This document shows positions 1 through 10,545 of a stretch of 64,000 nucleotides of DNA, piece after piece (within the stretch, counting starts at the first letter, position 1; each line of letters begins with the position of its first letter). The notes under the pieces were generated by a model. That model saw nothing but the letters and a program-made list of their open reading frames with translations, was not told the DNA's origin and did not search any database. The DNA comes from Ophthalmolycus amberensis. Its lineage: Eukaryota > Chordata > Actinopteri > Perciformes > Zoarcidae. The translations under genes and the position numbers were made by a program. The stretch is from assembly GCA_024529925.1 (NCBI GenBank), contig JAFEUB010001066.1:434001-498000 (forward strand), in the 5' to 3' direction.

Positions 1-589
1 TACAGAATTCATTCAACGGCAAAAAAACAGATGGCGACAGTCAAAACGTCAAACTCAAGGCCTCAAACCATAGTCCACAAAACAGTGGGTAATGTCACGG
101 TGTCTACGTCCACTTCTAGTCTGTGATCATGTTTTTATCAAAGATGACTTAAGAAGACAGTCAACAATATACTCAATGTGGTAAAACAGAACTCATGATC
201 CAATAATAAATGTTGAGGATTATACATTTAAATTCATAATACTGTTAATATTATTTAGCACCACTAACACAGAGCAGGGTGCCCCTATGACCAAGAGGCT
301 AACATGTTGACCATGAACTCCAATGTCACCAGATCAAGGATCTGTATACTTCCTCTACAACCGATGTGAAGACCATGTTGTTGTAAAGTTCATCTATGGA
401 TCTAATGGGCTCATATACTGCAATGCACCTCAAATAAAGTGCCAAAGAAACACATGACACATGCCGAACTGTTCATCAGGCCTGAGTTTACATGTCAGAG
501 TAGGAAAATCAAAATGATGATATGTCTCTCAGGGGGACATTATCATCTGACAGGATCCATGTATTGTGCTATTTGTGCCCTCTGTGCTG

Positions 590-960
590 AAAATGAAATT
601 GTCTGATGTGCAAGATTTGCCTTTGTGGTGTTGCGGCCCCTGGACGGGCGCTGAGGGTCACAAGTGCCACGTGTCATCTGCCGGCACTGCCGGGGCGCCT
701 GCAATTTACACACCGAGCCGCTCTGCATTTCAAAGGAGCCCGGCATTGGTGTCCTGTTAGCGATCGCTATCTGGGCCCCGCCGAGGGAAGATTAGGGCCA
801 GCTTGAAAAACTGCTAGCTCCCCCCTTTCCCCCAACACATTTACATTTTCATTTTCATATTAGATTTCCCTCCTCTGCTCGACCTCGCCTGTCACCGACC
901 TGTTTCTCTTTATTTCTCCCCTTCTCTCTCATAGCCACACCAAGATACCAGTTGACCCAT
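590..960. other. GC-rich unique block, possible conserved non-coding element
   Basis: This block stands out from AT-rich flanks by its GC content, lacks simple repeats and transposon ends, and contains a CACGTG E-box near 668 and a GCGATCGC palindrome near 760. No frame gives a credible protein. A regulatory role is inference only; cross-species conservation would decide it. Confidence 0.25.
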
Positions 961-3900
961 ATATGAGGCTGATATTATCGTAATGCAGCTGAGAGATGGA
1001 TACGATGCACTTCAGTGCCGTTTAATAGAATTCATGCCCTTAGCCTGAACTAATTTGAATGACACTTGTTGATCTGATTACACAAAAGTGTGGAGAAATA
1101 TATGTTGTTGACACACTGACACAGCAAAGCAACCTTACAGCAGAACGTTATCTTACTTTTGGAAATAAAAATAAAGGTGATATTTATATGAACATTTCAA
1201 GTGGCTCTAGATTTTAGTTTTAGTTGGCAGACAAAAATGGTTTGCTGTGACATTATGCTGTCATTTGTCCAGCACTGAACTGACACTGTGCAGAGGATTT
1301 CTACTTTTCTAAATTCTAATATCTAGCCTTGAAAAACATATCAGTCAAACTGTAGTTTCTCCCCCTGCAGCTCACCTTCGTACCTCTTTCAGAAAAAAAG
1401 GCATTCGTCTCATACTCCTCTTCAAAATCTTCTCTTACTTGCACTGTGTTTCTGTTTCATTCTCCCAACAGCCCCTGCCTTTCAGCTTATAGAATAACTA
1501 ATGAAACTTTTGATGTAAAACAAATAATGAAGTTAGTTGGCTGTGCTGCTTTCAAGTATTTCATCTGTAGGAGCGAGGATAGTGTTTGAGTGAGAACATA
1601 AAAAAGATCAAAGACTCACTTAAATCGAAGCATTAAAAAAAGAAGAAAAAGAAAACACATTCAGAAAGTATCGTGAAATGAAACGAGCTCCAGATGTCGG
1701 AGAGTTCACACGAGCTCATGAGAGCCGGAGAGTCATCTCTGTGAAGTGGAGAGCGAGCCCGTTGTAAACTCATGATCTGAAGTTTTTTGCACTTTAGAGG
1801 AATGGAAAGAAATTTAAAGACATACAAACTGAGGTGGATAATAAAGCTGACAGCCTTCGAGGCTCTACTCAGAGAGGTGTGTTCCGATCGTGGTGGATAA
1901 TAAGTTGAAAAGTAAAGGCAGAACAATTGAGGGACTCCGGCCCCTTGACCCCTAAAGCTGCCAGCTGGGGCAGCCTATCCCAGCATCCTCCACTCTGGCG
2001 CTCTCTGTTCCCCTCTAAGACAGACAAGATGCTAATAGAGGCGAGTGAATCCTCTATTCTGTATGCCTCTCCGTCTCTCTGCCAGATATTGTTTACTCTC
2101 TCTGGCGGGAGATCTCATTCAGAGGGATGGTGAATAGACTTAAATACTGGGCAGAAGGGTGTGTGTGTGTGTGTGTGGGGCAGAGAGACACAGACTGGGA
2201 CAGACAGGGAGAGCTGAGGGGGAGACAAAATGAGAGAAAGAGAGAGCTGGATGGAGATGCAGAGCAGCAGCAGATGGACCTGACTCACCCACCAACCTCT
2301 TCACACCTTGTCTTGGCTGGTCAACACAGACGGTAACATGAAGGCATGTGGGCTTCATCTGGATGGACCCTGATGAAGGAATGCTGACGTATGAAACTAC
2401 ATTTGTTTAACATTTTTTACATTGTGTGGATTTAAAGTTACCATGTAAAGAACTGAAAAGTGTATAATTTGGTGCATCAAGTGATGACAGCTGTGGAACA
2501 TATGGGTGATGAACACCATGCCTCCAGGTGGCTGACATATATTTGTACTGTTGCAAAGTTTTGATTTTCTGTCGCATTCCAGCCCACCTCTTTCGGCCTC
2601 AGTCACCTTTGATATCTTTTTTTGTATTTCATTCCCATGTTTCCTGTATTGAGTTTTTTTGAAAATGAAACCATTTTTGTGTAGAAGTCTTTCCCCCTTT
2701 CAAACAGTGTGTCCAATACTGTCTACCTCTGTATCTGTATAGAGTTTATGTTGGGTTGGGTTTGGGAAGATATGTTTTCATTATCTGTTTTTCATTGTTT
2801 GTTTGTTTATTTTACTGTATGTATCCTGCCCACGGCTCCATGGAAAGCAGCATTAATGTTGAATGGATTATCCTAGTGAAATTAGATTGTATTAAACTGT
2901 GAATAAACAAAAGAAAAAGTTTCCAACTAATTCCACATTTGTGAATTCATGTGTGCTAAACACAGACCTTTGAATTTGTATGTCTGGGCAAACCCAGTGC
3001 TGCATAGGGCACATTGTAACATACAGCTTTTTTTTACAAACACCAAAAGATGAAAACCAGCCACAAAGAAACACAATTAAAAAATAAAGGAACAACACAA
3101 ACATCATGCAAAATATAACATGTGCTTCAGAAAACAGCAAACATGCACTCAACGTAAACTCAAAATATTGGCGAAACCAAAAATACCTGCCTCCAAAAAT
3201 TCACAATGATCCAATTCTGACATGAACACACACACTCAAACCCAGCTGTCTGTGGATGTGTTTGTGCTTGGATTAGGCCTGGGATCAGTGCTCGAGAAGA
3301 GAAGAAAGATGGGTGAGATGCCGAGGGAAGGAGGGAAGGGGGGGAGGAGAGGGAGAGCCTGATTTTACATTTTGTGCATGTTGTCGGAGGTAGACAGCTG
3401 ACCTTCAGCACAGACACGCTCGGCTGGGTAACAACGGCAAAATGAGGGCCGTTCCAAAGGACTACATGAAATGGGCCACGTGCTTTAAAGTTGTTCAATT
3501 AGATCATCCTTTTCATTTTCTTACTCGTGCGCAATCAAGGGACAGAAAAAAAGAGCCGGCAAACATCACAGACACATATTCTCCTGAGCATACACAGCTA
3601 GTCTGTTACAGGCTAACACATTTTCACACAATTTCAATGACCTGAACCTATAAGAACTTGTGAGAATTGTGCAAAAGATTCTTCTTTGCATTTCCACTTA
3701 AATTTAATCAGTAGTTTCATTTTTGTTTTGTTGCACAGGTTTTGTTGTGCGATATATCCCCACATCTTTCAAACAGTACAATCATTTGTATACACCACTG
3801 TCTTACAGCTGATTCCATTTTCTTCTTCTGCACTAATGCTGAACAAAGCAAATTCATTTTCCCCACAATTGTTTGGTTTAGCTGATTTCATCAAGGTCAA

Positions 3901-4264
3901 TTTTCTGGAAATGAAGTTAGAGTTGCAGATAGCAGCTCAACACACATTTACATTGAGCGCTGCAATTTTATTCTAATGCACCTACATGAGTCTGTCCACA
4001 TACATCCAGGGGAGGGAATACGGTGTGTGTGTGTGTGTGTGTGTGCGTGTGTGTGATGCTGGTGGTAGTGGAGGGTGGTTGGAGGGGGGCTACTTTCAGG
4101 GGATTTGCAGTAATTATATGACAAAACGCTGGCGAGTCTCTCCGGGTGCTGAGCAGAGGCTCACGGGTCAGGGGACCGAGCACTCTGGGCCGGGTAATTT
4201 GTAAATGTCATTCAGGTGGAGTCCTCTGTCAGCCAAAAGGGAGGGGTGAAGAGCAGTGTGGGGT

Positions 4265-4286
4265 GGGGGGGGGGGGGGGGGGGGGG
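4265..4286 (+). repeat. Poly-G run of 22 bases
   Basis: An uninterrupted run of 22 G lies just after further G-rich sequence (4248-4264). Such runs can fold into G-quadruplexes and are prone to length errors in sequencing. Confidence 0.9.
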
Positions 4287-5395
4287 CTCAGTGGTCTTTT
4301 CTCATGTAGATTATTCTACAACAGATGCTGAGTCTCTCGTCTGCTTATGTCTGTGGTGATGGTTTTAGATTTCCATGTGCAGAACATATTGTTTGACATG
4401 TTGCATGGTTAGTAATGTGGGTATTAGCAAACATGAATGAATATAGAGGAATATTTTTACCTTGATGTTGTTATTTCAGTTTCTATGTAATATGTGAAGT
4501 TCAGTTATTACAGAATTAATGATAAAAACTGCCATATCTAAATAGCTATATGTTGACGTAGGACTACTGTGTGTACGATTAGGTGACTTTATTGATCAGT
4601 TGATTTTGAAAATCAACTGAAACATTTTTTGTTTCCAGATGACTTTCTCTGTCTAATATCATTGTGAAATGAATCTGAGGTTTTACTTGTGTGCAGTGAA
4701 AAAAATTGTTACAATTTCCATAAACTTTGCAGCATAAGTATGGACAATTTGGTGAGTAAGCTACAATGCTAGGGATATGAAATAAGCGGTATTTGTACTA
4801 GAATATTACACAACATCATATATTACATACATATAACATCATGATATTGCAACATATTAAATTGTTAGCATGTATATATAAAACGTGTCCATCAGTGGGT
4901 TTATGTGTCCTAGGTCTTCCGATTTCCCTTTTTGAATGATGAATACAGACTACCGCCACCTGCTGGTTTGAAGAGTTATTTCCTCTAAAGCAGGAACAGA
5001 ATGTACGTGCTAGTTGGCCGTTGGCCGTTGGCTGTAGTCTTTGCGGTGTGTTCAAGTGCAACTTTTTGGCCAAGACACAGGCACCGCAAGGTGACACAAG
5101 AGTTGGCCTTCATCACTGCTAGTTCTTTGATGTATGTCTAGGCCTTCACTTTCTCGTCATCCCCACTAAGACTGCTCTCATCTCTGCAAACCCTTTGGTA
5201 ATTGACGAGTACCTCTGATGTTTCCGTAACGTTTTCAACATATGAAAAATATTAAAACTTTGGTCTCAAAGTTAAAATCTGATATTTTTTGCTGCCGTAC
5301 GCTGCCGAATTTGGGGTCCTTATATCTACAGATCTCACCAAATCTTAATATATATATATATACACAGTATACATAAATATAGTTGTAGATAAACA

Positions 5396-5776
5396 TGTTA
5401 CGATCAGTTGTTCTGGACCCATGCGCAGACACCTGGACAACAGGGTAGGTGAAATAAAAGGTTTTATTTAGTTTGTTCGTGGAGCCGGTGGAACATGCAG
5501 GTAGGAAGGTGAGGCGGTGTGAGTGGCGGCGGCTGGGCGGCGACGTGGCACAGGAATCACTGAGCTGAAGAAACAATCTGGCGATGAGACTGAAGGAAGC
5601 TGGGGTATTTGAGTTGTCCGTGATGATGGTCTGATTGTTGGCAGGTGTGGAGATGAGCCCAGGTGCTGGATGATTGATGCCGCGCCCATGCCATACACAC
5701 ACACACACACACACACTGACAGAGAGCACAGAGGGGAGACACCTACACGAGCTGAGGTCACAGCGGAGCCGTGACA
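5396..5776 (-). repeat. 3' LTR of the gypsy element (left-hand copy)
   Basis: 381 bp, nearly identical to 8610-8992, with about twelve substitutions and a 2-base length change in the CA run. It ends directly against the G-rich tract that primes plus-strand DNA in this group. Confidence 0.93.
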
Positions 5777-6039
5777 GTACCCCCCCCCCCCCCTCGACGG
5801 GCACCTCCAGGCGCCCCACCGGGCTTGTTAGGATGCGCCCGATGGAAGTCCCGGACAAGGGAAGCATCCGTGAAGGAGCCACGAGGAATCCAGGAGCGTT
5901 CCTCCGGTCCATAACCCTCCCAGTCCACGAGATACTGGAATCCCCAGCCTCGGCGGCGGACATCCAGGATCTGCCGGACCTCGAATATCCTGGGGAGACC
6001 GCTGGGAGAGGACGGCCCCGACTCCAGAATCTGAGGCAT
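5758..6039 (-). pseudogene. pol C-terminus: chromodomain joined to deleted RNase H
   Basis: In a different frame from the RT, residues beginning IFEVRQILDVRRRGWGFQYL (from about 5988) and continuing VDWEGYGPEERSWIP form a chromodomain, the histone-tail-binding module at the end of chromovirus integrases. The preceding sequence is the RNase H start, so the RNase H core, the integrase HHCC zinc domain and the DDE core are absent. The deletion joint lies near 5990-6005. The frame stays open through the G tract and ends inside the LTR at 5758, after a Gly/Arg-rich tail. Confidence 0.85.
5777..5793 (-). promoter_or_regulatory. Polypurine tract of the gypsy element
   Basis: On the minus strand 14 G are followed by TAC immediately upstream of the 3' LTR, the position and composition of a plus-strand primer. 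Long homopolymer G may vary in length. Confidence 0.75.
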
Positions 6040-7500
6040 CCGCCTCTACAACGAACTGCAGAGAGGGATCAGGATGAATTAGTACCGGGGCCGTAGTGAA
6101 CAGCTGTTTGAGGGAGGCAAAGGCAGCGTCAGTCTCTAGAGTCCATGTAAAGGGAATGGCAGTGGAGGGGAGTTGCGTGAGGGGGGTAGCCACCCTGCTG
6201 TAATTGCGGCTAAACCGTCGGCAAAATTTGGCAAACCCCAGGAACCGCTGCAACTGTTTCCGAGTGGTTGGAGTAGGCCACTCTGTCACTGCCTGAACCT
6301 TTGCTGCATCCGCCCTCACCTGCCCCGGCTGGATGATGAATCCAAGGAAACTCACAGTGGTGACATGGAATTCACATTTCTCCGCTTTTACAAAAAGCTT
6401 GTTCTCCAGTAGTCGCTGTAGCACTACACTGACATGCTTGATGTGTTCCTCCATGTTCCGGGAGAAAATGAGGATGTCATCAATTTAAACAAAAACAAAG
6501 CAGTTGAGCATGTCACGGAGGACATCGTTCACCATGGCCTGGAACACCGCCGGGGCGTTGGTGAGGCCGAAAGGCATGACCCGATACTCGAAATGGCCTA
6601 GAGGGGTGTTGAAAGCGGTCTTCCATTCATCTCCCTCCCGGATCCGAATGAGGTGGTAGGCATTGCGGAGGTCCAGTTTGGAGAAGATGGTGGCTTTGAG
6701 AAGGGGCTCACAGGTGGGGTCAATGAGAGGGAGGGGATACTTGTTATTTATGGTAACATCGTTGAGACCACGGTAATCGATGCAGGGATGAAGGGTGTGG
6801 TCCTTTTTGTCCACAAAGAAGAAACCAGCAACCACCGGAGATGAAGAGGGTCGGATTAACCCAGCTGCAAGGGAGTCGTGGATGTACTTCTCCATAGCCT
6901 CTCTCTCAGGACAGGATATCTTGAAAAGGTGGCTGGAGGGCAGAGGGGTGCCAGGGAGCAGGTTGATGGCACAGTCATAGGGCCTATGTGGGGGCAGTGT
7001 TAGGGCTCGCTGCTTCCTGAATACCTCCCCTAAGTTGTGGTAAGTGGGTGGCACTAACGTGAGGTCAGGGGGCTCAATAGTGGGTGTTGCAATTACGTTA
7101 GTGGGAGCTGAAGCTGACTGGAGACAGTGAGAGTGGCAAAATGTGCTCCAACTAACTACAATCCCTGTGGACCAATCAATGTGAGGGTTGTGATGCTTCA
7201 GCCAAGGTTGGCCGAGGACCACTGGAACATGTGGTGAGGAAATTATGAGTAGTTCTACTGACTCGTGGTGATTACCGGACAGGTGAAGACTTAGGGGAGC
7301 TGTGTGGTGAGTGATGTGAGCCAGGAGTTGTCCATCCAGGGCGTAGACCTCCTTGGGAACAGGAAGGGCTTCCATGGAAATTCCAGCTTGTGCGACGAGG
7401 GCGGAGTCAATGAAGTTCTCGTCTGCCCCTGAGCAACCAGGACATGAAGTGGGATGGATTCTCCCTTCCACGTGAGAGATGCTTTCATCTGTCTGCAGGA
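6040..7500 (-). pseudogene. pol: pol: protease and reverse transcriptase, disrupted
   Basis: The main open stretch is 7471-6485 and resumes in the same frame from 6484 to about 6050. It starts in an aspartic protease: SGADENFID follows the frame break, but the catalytic Asp just before it is lost at that break near 7435. Protease sequence continues to VVLGQPWL. The reverse transcriptase shows IRPSSSPVVAGFFFVDKK, CIDYRGLN, KYPLPLI, FSKLDLRNAYHLIRI and MPFGLTNAP, all Ty3/gypsy hallmarks. The catalytic YxDD box is interrupted: a TAA stop (6487-6485) occupies the tyrosine position, followed by IDDILIFSRN. The thumb and the start of RNase H (VEADASDSGVGAVLSQR) follow before the deletion. Upstream of the stop no alternative start is needed, since pol normally follows gag in one reading unit. 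Confidence 0.88.
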
Positions 7501-7599
7501 TGGGGGGGCTGAGGAAGAGGTGGAGGTATGGCTCATCATGACCCCTTCAGTAACTGATGAACCTAGTCTTTTAGGCAGGAGGGAACAGGAGGCGAGGAG

Positions 7600-8593
7600 G
7601 TGACCAGCCTGCCGCAATATGCGCATAAGCCTGCCCTGGACCGCCGTTGGCGCTCAGAAGAGGAGAGGCGGGCACGTCCCAATGTGCCTAGGCTCCTCGG
7701 TGAAGAGCGGTGGTCGAGCGCTAAGGGGCGGGCCGGAGGCAGTCTGACTGTCCGCGCTAACCCGGGAAGCTACCCGAGGCTGACTGCGAGAGGTGGAGGC
7801 TTGTTGGCAGCTGGTGCGCTCTCTACGGCGCTCACGAAGGCGGTTATCTAAGCGAATGGACAGGGAAATGAGGGAGTCTAAACTGTCTGTCTCCTCCTTC
7901 GCCGCTAACTCAACCCTGATATTCACTGATAACCCGTAGACAAAAACACTCTGCAACGAAATGTCCTCCCACCCACTCTCTGTCGCTAAAATCCTGAAGT
8001 CCACCGCATATTCTGCGACTGATCCGGAACCCTGATGAAGGGAGAGAAGTCTGCTGGCTGTGGCCCTACCCTGAACTGGGTGGTCAAAAACCTCTCTCAT
8101 TTCTGCTACAAATACAGGGTAAGAATTACAGATGGGGGACTCCTTCTCCCATAAGGGCCCACTGGGCAGCTTTGCCCGTAAGTAAACTTGTGATAAAGGC
8201 TATACGTGACTTATCTGGGGCGTAGGTGGCTGGCTGCTGCTGGAATACCAGGGAACATTGCAGGAGGAACCGCCCACAGGCTCCCAGATCACCGGCATAA
8301 CGTTCTGGTGTCGGGATGTACGGCTCACGGGCACGCGGAGCTACAGTGGCGAATGCCGGGGGGGCTGTGGATGGCGCAGGTGGATCCCCCGTGGGAGCAG
8401 CGGAAGCGCCCGGGTCAGAGGAGGCAGAGAGGTGAGATGTGACTTGTTCCATCTTGCCGCTGAGTTGAGACACACTGGGGGAAAGGGTCCGTAGAGTCTC
8501 TACTACCTCCCGGAGAAGTGTCTCGTGCAGGTCGATCAGATTGCCCTGGGAGGCTAGCGTCTGACGGAGGAAGTTTGGGTCCGCTGGGTCCAT
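7600..8593 (-). pseudogene. gag: gag of the chromovirus, frameshifted
   Basis: The start is the ATG at 8593-8591 (protein begins MDPADPNF), 16 bases from the LTR. The first frame runs to 8126 and covers an N-terminal coiled-coil-like segment, a Pro/Ala-rich linker and the start of the capsid domain (PTPERYAGD). The capsid then continues in another frame from 8100 (MREVFDHPVQG ... SVAEYAVDFRILA), typical of the retrotransposon gag domain. A further shift leads to the nucleocapsid, where a CCHC zinc knuckle is seen in two halves, CAYCG in one frame and GHLLASC in the next (around 7606-7580). The protein would package the element's RNA. With at least three frame breaks it cannot be made intact. 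The family is the source of the domesticated mammalian RTL/PEG10 genes. Confidence 0.85.
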
Positions 8594-8597
8594 GGTG

Positions 8598-8606
8598 GCC
8601 AGATTG
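8598..8606 (-). promoter_or_regulatory. Putative primer binding site, self-priming type
   Basis: Only 16 bases separate the 5' LTR from the gag ATG. They show no clear tRNA 3'-end complement, but nine of them (CAATCTGGC in the element's sense, starting three bases after the LTR) are exactly complementary to GCCAGATTG inside the LTR at 8796-8788. In Tf1 and sushi-type elements the RNA 5' end folds back to prime reverse transcription; this arrangement fits that mechanism. Confidence 0.55.
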
Positions 8607-8609
8607 GTC

Positions 8610-8992
8610 TGTTACGGTCAGTTGTTCTGGACCCATGCGCAGACACCGGGACAACAGGGTAGGTGAAATGAAAGGTTTTATTTAGTTTGTTCGTGGAGCC
8701 GGTGGAACATGCAGGTAGGAAGGTGAGGCGGTGTGAGTGGCGGCGGCTGGCCGGGGACGTGGCACAGGGATCACTGAGCTGAAGAAACAATCTGGCGATG
8801 AGACTGAAGGAAGCTGGGGTATTTGAGTTGTCCGTGATGATGGTCTGATTGTTGGAAGGTGTGGAGATGAGCCCAGGTGCCGGATGATTGATGCCGCGCC
8901 CATGCCATACACACACACACACACACACACACTGACAGAGAGAACAGAGGGGAGACACCGACACAAGCTGAGGTCACAGCGGAGCCGTAACA
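8610..8992 (-). repeat. 5' LTR of the gypsy element (right-hand copy)
   Basis: A direct repeat of 5396-5776, 383 bp long, lying upstream of gag in the element's own sense. It has TG...CA ends. In the element's sense it contains a CA/GT microsatellite, a TATA-like AAATA box at 8824-8820 and an AATAAA polyadenylation signal (plus-strand TTTATT near 8679-8684). Its length is typical for fish gypsy LTRs. Confidence 0.93.
8788..8824 (-). promoter_or_regulatory. Predicted LTR core promoter and RNA start
   Basis: In the element's sense a TATA-like CAAATACC box (AAATA at 8824-8820) lies 28 bases before GCCAGATTG (8796-8788), the segment complementary to the primer site. TATA-to-start spacing is normally 25-30 bases, so the RNA probably begins there. 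The same arrangement is in the left LTR, with GCCAGATTG at 5582-5574. Confidence 0.5.
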
Positions 8993-9461
8993 AAACAGAC
9001 ACACCGTGGTGTACATTTAGTTTAGTTAAATACAGTGGTGTATAGTAACGAAGTAGAAATACTTTGTTACTGTACTTAAGTAGTTTTTTTGGATATCTGT
9101 ACTTTACTTTACTATTTATAATTCTGTTGACTTTTACTTCACTACATTTTGCAAAGAAAACTGATACTTTTACTCCGATACATTTCCCCTGAAACCTTCG
9201 TTACTCACTACAAAATCAAATCTATCTTTTGAAAAAAAATGAATCATGAGACCAACGTCGGGGACTGTGGTGGAACAGAGATTGCAAGGAAACAGGTTTG
9301 GCGAATCAGTGGTCCTAGCTTGCAAGTTAAATCATTGGTTAATCACGTTAATGCGCAATTGCAAACAAGTGCTCTCAAAGCCGCGGTGTCATCCCAGTGA
9401 TGCCCAGGATGCTATATGCTATAGCTAGCGAGCGACTACATGAGCAGAATTCCACTCTACG

Positions 9462-9572
9462 ATGACTGATTTCAAGATGGAAGCAGAAATGGAAGCACCT
9501 GCTACTCCTGCAACAAACGACGGTGGTGACGAAGACCAACACCCGTGGATCGCTATTGAGTTAGTGAGCTGA
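9462..9572 (+). pseudogene. Possible N-terminal piece of hAT transposase
   Basis: An ATG opens a 36-codon acidic stretch (MTDFKMEAEMEAPATPATN...) that stops at TGA 9570-9572. It precedes the transposase C-terminus on the same strand inside the same element, and hAT transposases often start with short charged leaders. No BED zinc finger is present. The assignment rests on position only. Confidence 0.35.
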
Positions 9573-9654
9573 GAAAGTGCTGACAGTTGTGCAGCACGAG
9601 TTGGCTAACGTTAGCTAGCCACCACACCATAGGATTGACAGGAGCCGCGAGAGC

Positions 9655-9855
9655 GCAGCATTAGGGAAATCCTTCCCAGCTGTGCGCAAGCTGTCTGTGA
9701 AGCTGAACACACCTCTACCTGCATCAGCGGCCTGTGAAAGGCTAGTTAGCATCGCAGGACTAGTCTTCAGCCCAAGAAGAGCGAGACTGAATTCTCGCAA
9801 TTTTGAAAACCAACTTCTTTTGAAGATGAACAGGACATTTTTGAGTTTCAAGTAA
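9655..9855 (+). pseudogene. hAT transposase C-terminal dimerisation segment
   Basis: The frame containing AAG at 9700-9702 encodes FPAVRKLSVKLNTPLPASAA, then CERLVSIAGLVFSPRRARLN, then a segment ending KMNRTFLSFK and TAA at 9853-9855. The pattern P-x-S-x-A-x-E-R-x-F/V-S-x-A-G followed by R-x-x-L is the conserved hAT C-terminal (dimerisation) region that completes the catalytic core. The catalytic DDE part is missing, so this copy cannot move by itself but could be mobilised by an intact relative. Confidence 0.85.
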
Positions 9856-10545
9856 TGACTGGGTTGTTACTTTCGGTGCTGCTTTAGTATTGATCATGTT
9901 TTGATATTTGAGTCATGTTGTGGATGATCAGATGGAGTTATGATGGTATACAGTCGCCCAATTGCAGATTCAGCTTGAGCAAAACCTTTGCCTATTGTGT
10001 TCAATCAGGCCCATAGGAGTTTACAAGGCAGGTGTCCTTTCTCTAAACACTGACCTGATGCATCAAGTTGATATTTTTTGCTGAACACAATATTATGCAT
10101 TTGCCCTCTACATCCTCTAGTCGGAATGAGCATACTTATAAACGCAATGTTACAACTCCTTCATATATTGCTTTTTGGAGAATTATGATGATAAGTTCAT
10201 AGTAGATGCAAAAGTATACTTATGTACAATATATTATGTTGAACATTGTTGCTCCTGGATGGATCACAGCCAACCCAATTATTCTCTGAAAACTCTGAAA
10301 AGAATAAACTTCATAATTCTGACACTTTGCTTTTTTATTAACAGCATTTACTTGTACTTTTACTTTCAATACTTAAGTACATTTAATATCAGAAAATTAA
10401 TTTTGATACTTAAGGTCAATAAATATCAGATACTTTAAGACTTTTACTCAAGTAGTATTCTAATAGGTGAATTTTACTTTTACTGGAGTCATTTACTTTT
10501 ACTCAAGTATGGCTTTTGAGTACTTTATACACCACTGGTTAAATA

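Larger units (their letters stand above)
1..5390. other. Intergenic or intronic DNA without a recognisable gene
   Basis: No reading frame here resembles a known protein. The sequence is mostly AT-rich and unique, with GT runs at 2159-2177 and 4023-4055, a 22-base poly-G run at 4265-4286, a TA run near 5347-5362 and a 25-bp near-palindrome at 4596-4620. Two GC-richer stretches (about 590-960 and 1690-2150) are free of obvious repeats and are the parts most likely to hold conserved regulatory DNA. Confidence 0.6.
5396..8992 (-). mobile_element. Ty3/gypsy chromovirus (sushi/Tf1-like), internally deleted
   Basis: A complete outline of an LTR retrotransposon on the minus strand. Two LTRs (5396-5776 and 8610-8992) have TGTTACG...CG(T)(G/A)ACA inverted ends and are flanked by the 5-bp target duplication AAACA at 5391-5395 and 8993-8997, as expected for integrase-mediated insertion. 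Between them lie gag, protease, reverse transcriptase and a C-terminal chromodomain in the usual order. RNase H beyond its first motif and all of integrase are missing, so the 3.6-kb element is about 2 kb shorter than typical relatives. Several frameshifts and a stop in the RT active site make it defective. The two LTRs differ at about twelve positions by eye, roughly 3 percent, so the insertion is fairly young. The chromodomain places it among chromoviruses. Confidence 0.93.
9033..10537 (+). mobile_element. hAT-type DNA transposon, internally deleted (family CAGTGGTGTATA)
   Basis: The terminal inverted repeats read CAGTGGTGTATA at both ends. The 8-bp target duplication GTTAAATA sits at 9025-9032 and 10538-10545, exact, as expected for hAT. 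Both subterminal regions are rich in ACTTAAGTA/TACTTTTACT repeats, which in hAT elements bind the transposase. The 1505-bp body contains only the beginning and end of a transposase gene. It lies 36 bases from the gypsy element. Confidence 0.93.

Noticed and set aside
2700..2910. Possible LINE 3' end (ACGGCTCCATGGAAAGCAGC, then AATAAA)
   Set aside because: The tail resembles retroelement ends, but no coding remnant or terminal repeat was found to support it.
5235..5963. A 242-codon open frame on the minus strand
   Set aside because: It is an alternate frame through the gypsy LTR, the G tract and AT-rich flank; it does not match the chromodomain frame and has no family features.
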